From positions 1 through 46,323 of the forward strand of contig JAYUHM010000255.1 of assembly GCA_043766985.1 (NCBI GenBank): DNA of 46,323 nt. The letters run 5' to 3'. The notes below the pieces were generated by a model that did not search any database, was not told the origin of the DNA, and saw only the letters and a list, made by a program, of their open reading frames with translations. Position 1 is the first letter of the stretch; the number at the start of each line of letters is the position of its first letter. This DNA is from JAAFIP01 sp043766985. GTDB lineage: Bacteria > Pseudomonadota > Gammaproteobacteria > Burkholderiales > Burkholderiaceae_C. Shown here piece after piece: positions 34,958-41,547 of the stretch. Position numbers and translations under genes: made by a program.

Positions 34958-35669
34958 ATGCCCAGGATTGATGCGGGTTGCCGAGGTGCTGCAAAAAGCA
35001 GAAAACTGCGCCGCCGTCATTTTTGTTTCACTACCGTTTCACTTCCTGCTTTTGCAGGAGATGTGCTTCGCCAAATCGTTGTTCGTGCTTCGCCTGAATG
35101 TGGAAGGCATGAAAAGCAAGGTTTCACCCCAGAATTCAGGAAAACCGGGGAGGACTTGCCACACGGTTCCGGCAAAGTTTTACCCTAGCCCGGTGGTTTT
35201 TTGACCGGGTTAGGCTTGCGCGGAGTTGCGTGGCATGTGCTTGCCTCTATCCGGGGTGAGACCAATGCAAGGGGTCACCAGGGTCGGTTCAGGTGCTTGT
35301 ACACCCTCATGCGCGGTCCGACCAATAAGCCTTTCGCTGCCGCCATGCATGAATCCTCATTCTTGCGGCTTGATTTGAGTTTTGCGTCCTGAGCCCCTCC
35401 TGTTCCGACAGCAGGCTACTCGCGTAACTTGCAGGCAGTGAAGTTTGCTTGTTCGTCTCTCTGCACCATCGGGGTACTCAGGGGAACACTCTAGACAACG
35501 CGAATCGTGTGGCTTGTTAAGTGCTGGGCAAGTCCGGAGAAGTTACACACTCAATAGAGGCCGACGCATAACGCTGTCACGTCTCAATAAAACAGAAATT
35601 TACCGGATGTCAAGCAAGAAACAAAAAGTCATCAGATGAAGTGAAGGAGGAGCCTGCCGATGGAGTTAG
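34958..35669. other. Non-coding stretch, possibly a decayed structured RNA or retroelement
   Basis: About 700 bp without a supported gene. It includes a hairpin CCTGC-tttt-GCAGG (35045-35058). The part from about 35400 to 35690 reads like structured RNA rather than protein (for example GGGGAACACTCTAGACAACG and GGCCGACGCATAACGCTGTC). It ends abruptly where the restriction-modification-like fragment begins. A remnant of a group II intron 5' region is one possibility, held with low confidence. Confidence 0.35.
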
Positions 35670-35876
35670 TCATGTCCCGTGCAAACGGGGTAAGTCCACA
35701 TTGTTCTTCCATAGGACGTAATCCTTGTCATTGGAAATGTTGTATTCACCAGCCTGCAACCTGGTCACAGAAGCTTTCGGCTTGCCGTAAGCGGTCAAAA
35801 GATCAAAGATGAAAGTTTTTGGGTCCGTTTGAAGAAGAAGCGAGCCCACATTTTGCGCAATCTGTCCAATATTCAT
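35670..35876 (-). pseudogene. Truncated N-terminus of a probable restriction-modification methylase
   Basis: A 68-residue frame starting MNIGQIAQNVGSLLLQTDP. The middle, IFDLLTAYGKPKASVTRLQAGEYN and then YVLWKNNV, resembles the first 60 residues of large Eco57I-like restriction/methylase proteins (I recall patterns such as LLLAYGxPKASITRL and VLWKKK). Homology appears to stop near 35695, after which an unrelated RLHGT precedes the stop. The fragment is too short to function and is probably a leftover of a lost defence gene. A real short protein cannot be excluded. Confidence 0.45.
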
Positions 35877-35959
35877 ATTTTTATTCTTTAGTCGTCAGTA
35901 GTCTGGGCGACTGCCCGCGCTGGCTGGTGTATTGGGGGAGGGGCTTGAACAGTTCATGC

Positions 35960-36454
35960 TCATGGGACGACGTGCCGCTTTCTGGCCGGCAACTCACCTT
36001 TGGGGGCAAGCTTGCTTTCCAAGCTATCGCTAAGGCTCTTTGTTTTTATGTATTGAGTAAAGTAGGTGTGCAGCGATTTTATGTTCGTGAGCTGCTCTTC
36101 CAAGGTCACAACAAAGCTGCTGAGCAAGATCATCTGAGATAAATCTTCTGGGCCGGTTCGTGCTCGTCTTGTCGTGGGAAGCTCCAATTTGGCAGGGGGT
36201 GCCACTGCCTCCTTCTGCTGCTTTTCTTCGCTTGTCTCGCCAGTGAGCAAGAAGTCAGCAATGGCATTGACGGCGTACTGCACACTTCGTCCAAAATCCT
36301 TGTGTGGGATAGGGAAGCGTTTTTCTTGCCTCAGCTTGCTTTGCTGCTTTTCCGATACCCGAATCTCCAGGGCAAGCTCCTTAGGGGTCATCATGAGTGC
36401 GCCCCCAGTCTTGCTTTTAAGGTAGTCAATCAGTGCTTGTTTTTCTGAGCTCAT
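35960..36454 (-). CDS. Probable DNA-binding protein (helix-turn-helix) of the element
   Basis: A 164-residue protein. The N-terminal part, LMMTPKELALEIRVSEKQQS and then KLRQEKRFPIPHKDFGRSVQ, looks like an AlpA/excisionase-like winged helix that picks a partner helix at VSEKQQ and ends with YAVNAIADFLL. The C-terminal half is charged and helical (LEEQLTNIKSLHTYFTQYIK). Its start lies 39 bp from the intron-bearing tRNA, reading away from it. Near attR, it could be an excision factor or a regulator of the element. No family assignment is secure. Confidence 0.6.
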   Translation of the reverse strand: MSSEKQALIDYLKSKTGGALMMTPKELALEIRVSEKQQSKLRQEKRFPIPHKDFGRSVQYAVNAIADFLLTGETSEEKQQKEAVAPPAKLELPTTRRARTGPEDLSQMILLSSFVVTLEEQLTNIKSLHTYFTQYIKTKSLSDSLESKLAPKGELPARKRHVVP

Positions 36455-36493
36455 GTGGATGATTGTCGCCTAACTTGGTACACTATCAGAAGT

Positions 36494-36795
36494 GCCTCCG
36501 TAGCTCAGTGGATAGAGCGATCCCCTCCTAGAAAATTTTGGGCACCAGCCAAGCGAAAGCTTCTGTGTGAATTGAGTCAAATTCGGTGAACCCTGTGGGC
36601 TTTTCAAGCTCGTGGCAACGCCGAGCCAAGCCCCTCACGGGGAAGGTGTAGAGACTAGACGGCTCAGGCCTTCAGGACTGTCTTAGTCCTTGGTCAAGGC
36701 ATAGTCCAGCCCACGAACACATGCAAAGTGTGGCGGTGAAAACCGAAGTGGGATGAAGGGATAGGTCACAGGTCCGATTCCTGTCGGGGGCACCA
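36494..36795 (+). tRNA. tRNA-Arg(CCU) interrupted by a group I intron, carried by the element
   Basis: The exons are 36494-36529 and 36756-36795 (76 nt with encoded CCA). The acceptor GCCTCCG pairs with CGGGGGC, the D-arm is GCTC-AGTGGATA-GAGC, and the anticodon arm is ATCCC-CTCCTAA-GGGAT. The T-arm is ACAGG-TCCGATT-CCTGT, with A73. The anticodon CCU (36527-36529) reads AGG. The D-loop has the A20-type GGATA of arginine tRNAs. The intron splits the loop after anticodon base U36. A possible -10 box TACACT is at 36479. The sequence differs at many positions from the host tRNA halves, so this is a foreign gene and not a duplicate. The T-loop has C at position 55 in place of the near-universal U. 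Confidence 0.95.
36530..36755 (+). ncRNA. Group I intron in tRNA-Arg(CCU)
   Basis: A 226-nt self-splicing intron without an endonuclease gene. The 5' exon ends in U and the intron ends in G, as required. The internal guide GGG (36540-36542) pairs with the anticodon CCU, leaving the conserved U-G pair at the 5' splice site. Core elements are GTCAAATTCGGTGAA (36576-36590), GGCAACGCCGAGCCAAG (36614-36630), GGTGTAGAGACTAGACGGC (36645-36663) and AAGGCATAGTCC (36696-36707). P7 is formed by GACTA (36653-36657) with TAGTC (36702-36706). These closely resemble the Azoarcus tRNA-Ile intron and so the small IC3 class known from bacterial tRNA genes. Confidence 0.95.
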
Positions 36796-36834
36796 TTTTC
36801 ACCACTCATTTCCTCATTCAAATTGTCTTTTTTT

Positions 36835-36874
36835 TGGGACAAATTTGGGACACGACAAGGCTGGATTTGGGACG
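36835..36874 (+). repeat. Right cluster of TGGGAC repeats (candidate integrase arm sites)
   Basis: TGGGACA at 36835 and 36846 and TGGGACG at 36868, about 90-125 bp inside attR, in the same orientation as the left cluster. Confidence 0.6.
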
Positions 36875-36959
36875 ATTTGATGGGATTTGAAGGGAGAGCA
36901 TATTTATTTTCCCTATTTAAATCAACATCTTATCGTTGATTTTTCTCTTTTATAAACCC

Positions 36960-36968
36960 CTTAGGAGG
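36960..36968. other. Right attachment site core (attR)
   Basis: CTTAGGAGG, the direct repeat of the attL core. On the element side it is preceded by ACCC, and on the host side it continues into the anticodon stem complement. Confidence 0.88.
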
Positions 36969-36998
36969 CATCCGTTCTATCCATTGAACTACGAGGAG
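36961..36998 (-). pseudogene. 5' half of host tRNA-Arg(CCU), split by the integrated element
   Basis: On the minus strand: acceptor CTCCTCG, TA, D-arm GTTC-AATGGATA-GAAC, G26, stem GATGC, loop CTCCTAA. The remaining half is 7.9 kb away at 29008-29051. The host promoter should lie beyond 36998 and would now transcribe into the element, antisense to the intron-containing tRNA. Confidence 0.92.
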
Positions 36999-37083
36999 AT
37001 AAGCGCTAGCCAGTACCGCTCTGGCTGGGAGGCTATAGCACTAAGGCTAGCTGAGGGCTAAGCCTCGATTGTAGTGGCTGGAG

Positions 37084-38286
37084 TTATTTACTCAGCAGGC
37101 GCATGGCCTCTTCCAGGCCTTTGACGGTTAGCGGGTACATGCGCTGGGACATGATCTGCTGCATGATGCCGATGCTTTGGCGGTACTGCCACACGCCCTG
37201 CGGCTCGGGGTTGATCCAGGCGAACTTGGGGAAGGCTTGCGTCAGGCGCTGCAGCCACTCCACCCCAGCTTCTTCGTTGTTGTATTCCACGCTGCCGCCA
37301 GGTTGCAATATCTCATACGGGCTCATGGTGGCATCGCCAATAAAGATCAGCTTGTAGTCTTTGTTGTACTTGCGCAAGATGTCCTGCGTGGCAAACTTCT
37401 CCGCAAAGCGGCGGCGGTTGTTCTTCCACATAAAGTCATACACGCAGTTGTGAAAGTAATAAAACTCCAGGTGTTTGAACTCGGTTTTAGCAGCCGAGAA
37501 CATCTCTTCCACCCGGTGGATATGCTCATCCATCGTGCCGCCCACGTCCATCAGCAGCAGCACCTTCACGTTGTTGTGCCGCTCGGGCACCATTTTGATG
37601 TCCAGCCAGCCGGCGTTGGCTGCGGTAGAGCGGATGGTGTCGTCTAAATCCAGCTCGTCCAACGCGCCTTCGCGGGCAAATTTTCTTAATCTACGCAGGG
37701 CGATTTTGATGTTGCGCGTGCCCAGCTCTTGCGTGTCGTCATAGTCTTTGTAGGCGCGCTGGTCCCACACCTTCACCGCGCTCTTGTTGCGGCCTTTATC
37801 CTGCCCAATGCGAATGCCCTGCGGGTTTTGCCCATACGCGCCAAAGGGTGAAGTGCCGCCCGTGCCAATCCATTTATTGCCGCCCTCGTGGCGTTCTTTT
37901 TGCTCTTCAAAACGCTTTTTGAGCGTCTCCATCAGCTCGTCCCATCCCATCTTCTCGATCTTGGCGAGCTCTTCGGGGCTGAGTTGCAGCTCCAGGTTTT
38001 TGCGCAGCCAGTCCAGCGGAATGTCCTTGGTGAAATCCTCCACCATCTCCACGCCTTTGAAGTACGCGGCAAAGGCCCGATCAAACTTGTCGTAATGCTT
38101 TTCGTCCTTCACCAGCGCTGTGCGGCTGAGGTAATAAAAGTCGTCAATTTTGTAGCCGGTGCCGTCCTCACTGTCGCAGTTCGGCCCCACCACGCCTTCT
38201 TTCAAGGCTTCGAGCAGCGTCAGGTATTCCTTCACTGACACAGGCAGTTTGGCGGAGCGCAGGGTATAGAAGAAGTCGATTAGCAT
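37084..38286 (-). CDS. VWA domain-containing CoxE-like protein
   Basis: A 400-residue protein. The N-terminal half has the CoxE-type opening MLIDFFYTLRSAKLPVSVKE. The C-terminal half is a von Willebrand A domain with VLLLMDVGGTMDEHI, a modified metal-site motif (D-x-G-G-T in place of D-x-S-x-S), then FKHLEFYYFHNCVYDFMW and FIGDATMSPYE. Such proteins work with MoxR-type ATPases as a chaperone pair that remodels or activates client enzymes. The likely partner ATPase is encoded at 39700-40554, with four unrelated genes between. Confidence 0.87.
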   Translation of the reverse strand: MLIDFFYTLRSAKLPVSVKEYLTLLEALKEGVVGPNCDSEDGTGYKIDDFYYLSRTALVKDEKHYDKFDRAFAAYFKGVEMVEDFTKDIPLDWLRKNLELQLSPEELAKIEKMGWDELMETLKKRFEEQKERHEGGNKWIGTGGTSPFGAYGQNPQGIRIGQDKGRNKSAVKVWDQRAYKDYDDTQELGTRNIKIALRRLRKFAREGALDELDLDDTIRSTAANAGWLDIKMVPERHNNVKVLLLMDVGGTMDEHIHRVEEMFSAAKTEFKHLEFYYFHNCVYDFMWKNNRRRFAEKFATQDILRKYNKDYKLIFIGDATMSPYEILQPGGSVEYNNEEAGVEWLQRLTQAFPKFAWINPEPQGVWQYRQSIGIMQQIMSQRMYPLTVKGLEEAMRLLSK

Positions 38287-38289
38287 GAT

Positions 38290-38583
38290 TTAGACGCCAG
38301 GCCAAAGTGCGGGATTTTGGCGCGCGTGCAAACACGCTAGGACTAGAACTTGGGGTCCGCGAATGGTGTAGTGCATGGCGTAGGGGAATTTAGTCAAATG
38401 GATGCGGCGGTATTTGTTGCGTTCAAGTTTGAACTGGTCTGCGCTGCGTTCTAATCTTTCGGTAGCAGCAGCGGCAGCTTTTAAGAATGTGCTGCCAAGG
38501 CCTGCATTTCTTGTTTCGTACCATGTAAAAGCCGCTTCGATTTCTTGTGCTGCCTGCGGCTCTATAGATACCTTGAAACTCAC
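38290..38583 (-). CDS. RelE/ParE-family toxin
   Basis: A 97-residue toxin-like protein: FKVSIEPQAAQEIEAAFTWY, then GLGSTFLKAA, RRIHLTKFPYAMHYTI and a final VLACLHARQNPALW. This is the classic ParE/RelE chain. The upstream antitoxin gene overlaps its start by 4 bp. ParE members poison DNA gyrase and RelE members cut mRNA, and the sequence does not decide between them. It lies 3 bp downstream of nothing but the VWA start, so the pair appears inserted directly ahead of that gene. Confidence 0.88.
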   Translation of the reverse strand: MSFKVSIEPQAAQEIEAAFTWYETRNAGLGSTFLKAAAAATERLERSADQFKLERNKYRRIHLTKFPYAMHYTIRGPQVLVLACLHARQNPALWPGV

Positions 38584-38798
38584 AAATTCACTCCAAGGTC
38601 AGCGGCAATTTTCTGGATAGATTTACCCTGACCCGGGTTCTGGGCAGACCATTGCGCGCGACGCTCTAATTCATTATGTAGCGCATCGCTCATGGGTGGG
38701 GCATTGTTATCGGCATCAATGCTGTCCCAGAGCTGCTCAATGACTTCAAATTTTTCGTACTTTCCCAATTGAGAAAATTCTTTCAATATCGCATTCAT
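38580..38798 (-). CDS. Addiction module antitoxin (TIGR02574 type)
   Basis: A 72-residue acidic protein: YEKFEVIEQLWDSIDADNNA, then PMSDALHNELERRAQWSAQN, then GKSIQKIAADLG. It follows the pattern of the small addiction-module antitoxins that pair with ParE toxins. The stop overlaps the toxin start. It would neutralise the toxin at 38290-38583. Confidence 0.87.
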   Translation of the reverse strand: MNAILKEFSQLGKYEKFEVIEQLWDSIDADNNAPPMSDALHNELERRAQWSAQNPGQGKSIQKIAADLGVNL

Positions 38799-38857
38799 GG
38801 CGTTACTCCATTGCAGTTAAAGCAAGAAAAGATCGTACATCTTTGCCAATTCATTGG

Positions 38858-39457
38858 CTAGCCGCGCGGTTTATCCAACTGGTACAGTAACTGCGCCTTC
38901 GCCTCGGCCCATTCCCCCGCCCGCATGCTGTACATCACCGTGTCGCGGATGGTGCCGTCGCGGCGCAGGGCGTGGCCTCTCATGGTGCCGTCTTTTTGGG
39001 CGCCCAGGCGCTCGATGGCCTTTTGGCTGGCGTAGTTGAAGTTGTCGGTGCGCCAGCCTACGACGTTGCAGCCTAATGTCTCAAAAGCGTGCGTCATGAG
39101 CATGAGTTTGCAGGTGCTGTTGACGTGGGTGCGCTGTGCGCTTTTGGCGTACCAGGTGTAGCCAATCTCGACGCGTTTAACGACGGGAATGATGTCGTGG
39201 TAGCTGCTGCTGCCCAGCACTTTGCCATCTGCTTCGTTGATGACGGCGAAGGCGAAGCGGTTGCCGTCTTCGCGCATCTTCAGGGCGTCTTCGATATATT
39301 TGCGGGTGTTCTCTGGCTCGGGCACGGACGTGACGCGCACCTTCCACAGCTCACCATCGGCTGCGGCCAGGCGCAAGCCTTCTTCATGGCTGAGCGCCAG
39401 GGGCTCCAGGCGTATGCCGCGTTGCGACAGGGTGATGGGGGTGACGAATGAAGACAT
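38858..39457 (-). CDS. GNAT-family N-acetyltransferase (RimJ/RimL-like)
   Basis: A 199-residue acetyltransferase. The RimL-type opening IRLEPLALSHEEGLRLAAAD is followed by FAVINEADGKVLGSSSYHDI. A motif of the acetyl-CoA site appears in VEIGYTWYAKSAQRTHVNST. The closing part is VVGWRTDNFNYASQKAIERL. The substrate is unknown; relatives modify ribosomal proteins, amino sugars or antibiotics. It begins 6 bp before the small membrane protein gene's stop, in a compact minus-strand run. Confidence 0.87.
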   Translation of the reverse strand: MSSFVTPITLSQRGIRLEPLALSHEEGLRLAAADGELWKVRVTSVPEPENTRKYIEDALKMREDGNRFAFAVINEADGKVLGSSSYHDIIPVVKRVEIGYTWYAKSAQRTHVNSTCKLMLMTHAFETLGCNVVGWRTDNFNYASQKAIERLGAQKDGTMRGHALRRDGTIRDTVMYSMRAGEWAEAKAQLLYQLDKPRG

Positions 39458-39463
39458 GATGGC

Positions 39464-39688
39464 TTACTTTTCTCGGGGATCTTTGTTGACCTTGGCGCGG
39501 GCCCAGCGGGCTAGCTGCACGCCTGCGCCGCCACCCAAGCCGCAGAGCAGCAGGCCAACGATGCTGGTGCTAGCGTAGCCGGGTGCAAAAATATCCAGCC
39601 CGAAAGCACGGCCAACAAACATGCCAGCCAGTCCGCCACCTACAAAGCCCAAAGCATCCGTCAAGCCTTCTTTTAATAATTTATGCAT
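39464..39688 (-). CDS. Small glycine-rich membrane protein
   Basis: A 74-residue protein with two glycine-rich hydrophobic segments, ALGFVGGGLAGMFVGRAFG and STSIVGLLLCGLGGGAGVQL, and a basic tail (RWARAKVNKDPREK). It is probably an inner-membrane hairpin. No family is recognised. The stop codon of moxR lies 11 bp upstream on the same strand, so it is likely co-transcribed with moxR. Confidence 0.65.
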   Translation of the reverse strand: MHKLLKEGLTDALGFVGGGLAGMFVGRAFGLDIFAPGYASTSIVGLLLCGLGGGAGVQLARWARAKVNKDPREK

Positions 39689-39699
39689 GGTGTCGGGTA

Positions 39700-40554
39700 T
39701 CAGCGGTTATTACGTTGCATGAAGACCAGTTTTTCAAACAGCGTGACGTCCTGCTCGTTCTTCAGCAGCGCGCCCACTAGCGGAGGCACCGACACTTTAT
39801 CGTCTTTGTTTTGCAAAACTTCCAGCGGAATGTCTTCGGCCATCAGCAGTTTCAGCCAGTCCAAAAGCTCCGATGTGGAGGGTTTTTTCTTCAGCCCGGG
39901 CAGGTTGCGCACGTCGTAGAAGGTCTTCATCGCCGCGGCCAACAGGTCTTTTTTCAGGCCCGGAAAGTGCACGTCGATGATCTGCTTCATCGTGTCGGCA
40001 TCGGGAAACTTGATGTAGTGGAAGAAGCAGCGGCGCAAAAAGGCGTCGGGCAGCTCTTTTTCGTTGTTAGAGGTGATAAACACCAGCGGGCGGTTTTTGG
40101 CCTTTACCAGCTCGCGGGTTTCGTAGCAATAAAACTCCATGCGGTCCAGCTCGCGCAGCAGGTCGTTGGGAAATTCAATGTCGGCTTTGTCGATCTCGTC
40201 GATCAAGAGGGCAATCGGCTCGTCAGCCGTAAAGGCCTGCCACAGCACACCTTTAATGATGTAGTTGTTAATGTCTTTGACCTTTTCGCCGCCGTCCACC
40301 GTGGACAGCTGCGAGTCGCGCAGGCGGCTGACGGCGTCGTACTCATACAGGCCCTGCTGCGCCTTGGTAGTGCTTTTGATATGCCATTGCAAGAGCGGCA
40401 TGCCCAAGCTTTGCGCCACTTCTTCGGCCAGCATGGTTTTGCCGGTGCCGGGCTCGCCTTTGACCAGCAGGGGGCGTTTGAGGGTGATGGCCGCGTTGAC
40501 GGCGAGCATCAGGTCTTGCGTGGCGACGTAATTTTGGGAGCCTTGGAATTTCAT
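39700..40554 (-). CDS. MoxR-family AAA+ ATPase
   Basis: A 284-residue AAA+ ATPase starting at ATG 40554. Walker A is VKGEPGTGKTMLAEEVAQS (residues 32-50) and Walker B is ALLIDEIDKADIEFPNDLL. Sensor 1 is VFITSNNEKELPDAFLRRC with the arginine finger at the end. The start MKFQGSQNYVAT is preferred over 36 extra upstream residues that do not fit the family. MoxR ATPases act with VWA proteins such as the one at 37084-38286. Confidence 0.93.
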   Translation of the reverse strand: MKFQGSQNYVATQDLMLAVNAAITLKRPLLVKGEPGTGKTMLAEEVAQSLGMPLLQWHIKSTTKAQQGLYEYDAVSRLRDSQLSTVDGGEKVKDINNYIIKGVLWQAFTADEPIALLIDEIDKADIEFPNDLLRELDRMEFYCYETRELVKAKNRPLVFITSNNEKELPDAFLRRCFFHYIKFPDADTMKQIIDVHFPGLKKDLLAAAMKTFYDVRNLPGLKKKPSTSELLDWLKLLMAEDIPLEVLQNKDDKVSVPPLVGALLKNEQDVTLFEKLVFMQRNNR

Positions 40555-40676
40555 AATGGTGCTTGCGGGAAAGATGCCAACGGGCTGTAAAAAGGATAAG
40601 GGTTTGGCCGGATATAATTCGAGGTTAATTACAAGGGCCATCGCTCTTGTCTGCCTACCCACATTCTGTACGCAAA

Positions 40677-41363
40677 ATGAACAAGTTGTTGACCTCGGTA
40701 TTTGCTTTTTTTGTCGCTTCCGTGACCACCGCCACCCTTTTGGTCAGCGCGCCAGCAGCGGCCCAAGAGATTAAAGGTAACCCAGACGCCGGTAAAACCA
40801 AGGCGGCCATGTGCATTGGCTGCCACGGCATTGCAGGCTACCAGGCCAGCTTCCCCGAGGTATACCGCGTGCCGATGATTTCCGGCCAAGGCGCTAAATA
40901 CATCAGCAATGCCCTGTTGGCCTACCAAAAAGGGGAGCGCAAGCACCCCACCATGGGCGCTGTCGCGGCCCCCTTGAGCGAGCAAGACATGGCCGACCTG
41001 GCTGCGTACTACAGCGTACACGGCAAGGTAGAGGGTGCCACCTTGCCTGAGAAAGCGGCCAAAGAGCCCAGCGCCCTCGTTGCCAGCCTGCTGCAAAAGG
41101 GTGCTTGCGTTTCTTGCCACGGCGCCAACTTTGCCAAGCCAATTGACCCCAGCTACCCCAAAATTGCTGGCCAGCACGCTGACTACCTGACAGTCGCGCT
41201 CAAATCGTACAAAACCGAAGGCCTGGCCAAAGTGGGCCGCGCCAACGGCGTGATGGGCGGCATTGCCAAGCAATTTACCAATGCCGAGATGAAAGAACTG
41301 GGCAAATACATCAGCTCGCTGGACGGCGACCTGAAAGTGGTGCCGCAGTCCAAGTTTCGTTGA
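40677..41363 (+). CDS. Di-heme cytochrome c (cytochrome c4 type)
   Basis: A 228-residue exported cytochrome. The signal peptide runs to about LVSAPAAAQ (residue 31). Two haem sites follow, CIGCHG and CVSCHG, each with a downstream methionine ligand candidate (VPMISGQGAKY; GVMGGIAKQF). The two halves are alike, as in cytochrome c4. It shuttles electrons in the periplasm, often to terminal oxidases. ATG at 40677 starts directly at the signal peptide. The gene is divergent from moxR and followed by a terminator. Confidence 0.92.
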   Translation: MNKLLTSVFAFFVASVTTATLLVSAPAAAQEIKGNPDAGKTKAAMCIGCHGIAGYQASFPEVYRVPMISGQGAKYISNALLAYQKGERKHPTMGAVAAPLSEQDMADLAAYYSVHGKVEGATLPEKAAKEPSALVASLLQKGACVSCHGANFAKPIDPSYPKIAGQHADYLTVALKSYKTEGLAKVGRANGVMGGIAKQFTNAEMKELGKYISSLDGDLKVVPQSKFR

Positions 41364-41384
41364 TTGCTGACGGCGGGTGCGGAC

Positions 41385-41427
41385 ACTATTAATTAAATAG
41401 CTCCTTGTACCCTGCTCTATTGGGCTT
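41385..41427 (-). repeat. Intergenic AGCCCAATAG repeat, copy 10
   Basis: Reverse copy between the cytochrome gene and its terminator, with GCTCTATTGGGCTT at its right end. Confidence 0.85.
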
Positions 41428-41445
41428 ATGGCCTAAAACATACCT

Positions 41446-41470
41446 AAAAGCTGCTTTGGCAGCTTTTTTT
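41446..41470 (+). terminator. Rho-independent terminator after the cytochrome gene
   Basis: The stem AAAAGCTGC (41446-41454) pairs with GCAGCTTTT (41459-41467) over a TTTG loop and runs into a T tract. Confidence 0.9.
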
Positions 41471-41547
41471 ACGCCTGGGCGACTTACACGTCAGGCGGGG
41501 GGCCAGAATTCGGTAACATAGGCATACAGATTACACCGGAGCCCGCT

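Larger units (their letters stand above)
29045..36960. mobile_element. 7.9-kb integrative mobilizable element inserted in the tRNA-Arg(CCU) anticodon loop
   Basis: The borders are set by the two halves of the host tRNA and the 9-bp core repeat CTTAGGAGG. The element encodes a tyrosine integrase next to attL, an XRE regulator, a two-gene membrane cargo, a relaxase and MobC with a candidate oriT, an unknown gene, remnants, and a helix-turn-helix gene. Just inside attR it carries its own intron-containing tRNA-Arg(CCU). No type IV secretion genes are present, so it would need a helper to transfer. Unlike the flanking chromosome it has no AGCCCAATAG repeat, and the left part is visibly more AT-rich. 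Confidence 0.9.

Noticed and set aside
29045..36960. Reading the region as a prophage
   Set aside because: No capsid, terminase, tail or lysis genes; relaxase and MobC point to a mobilizable element.
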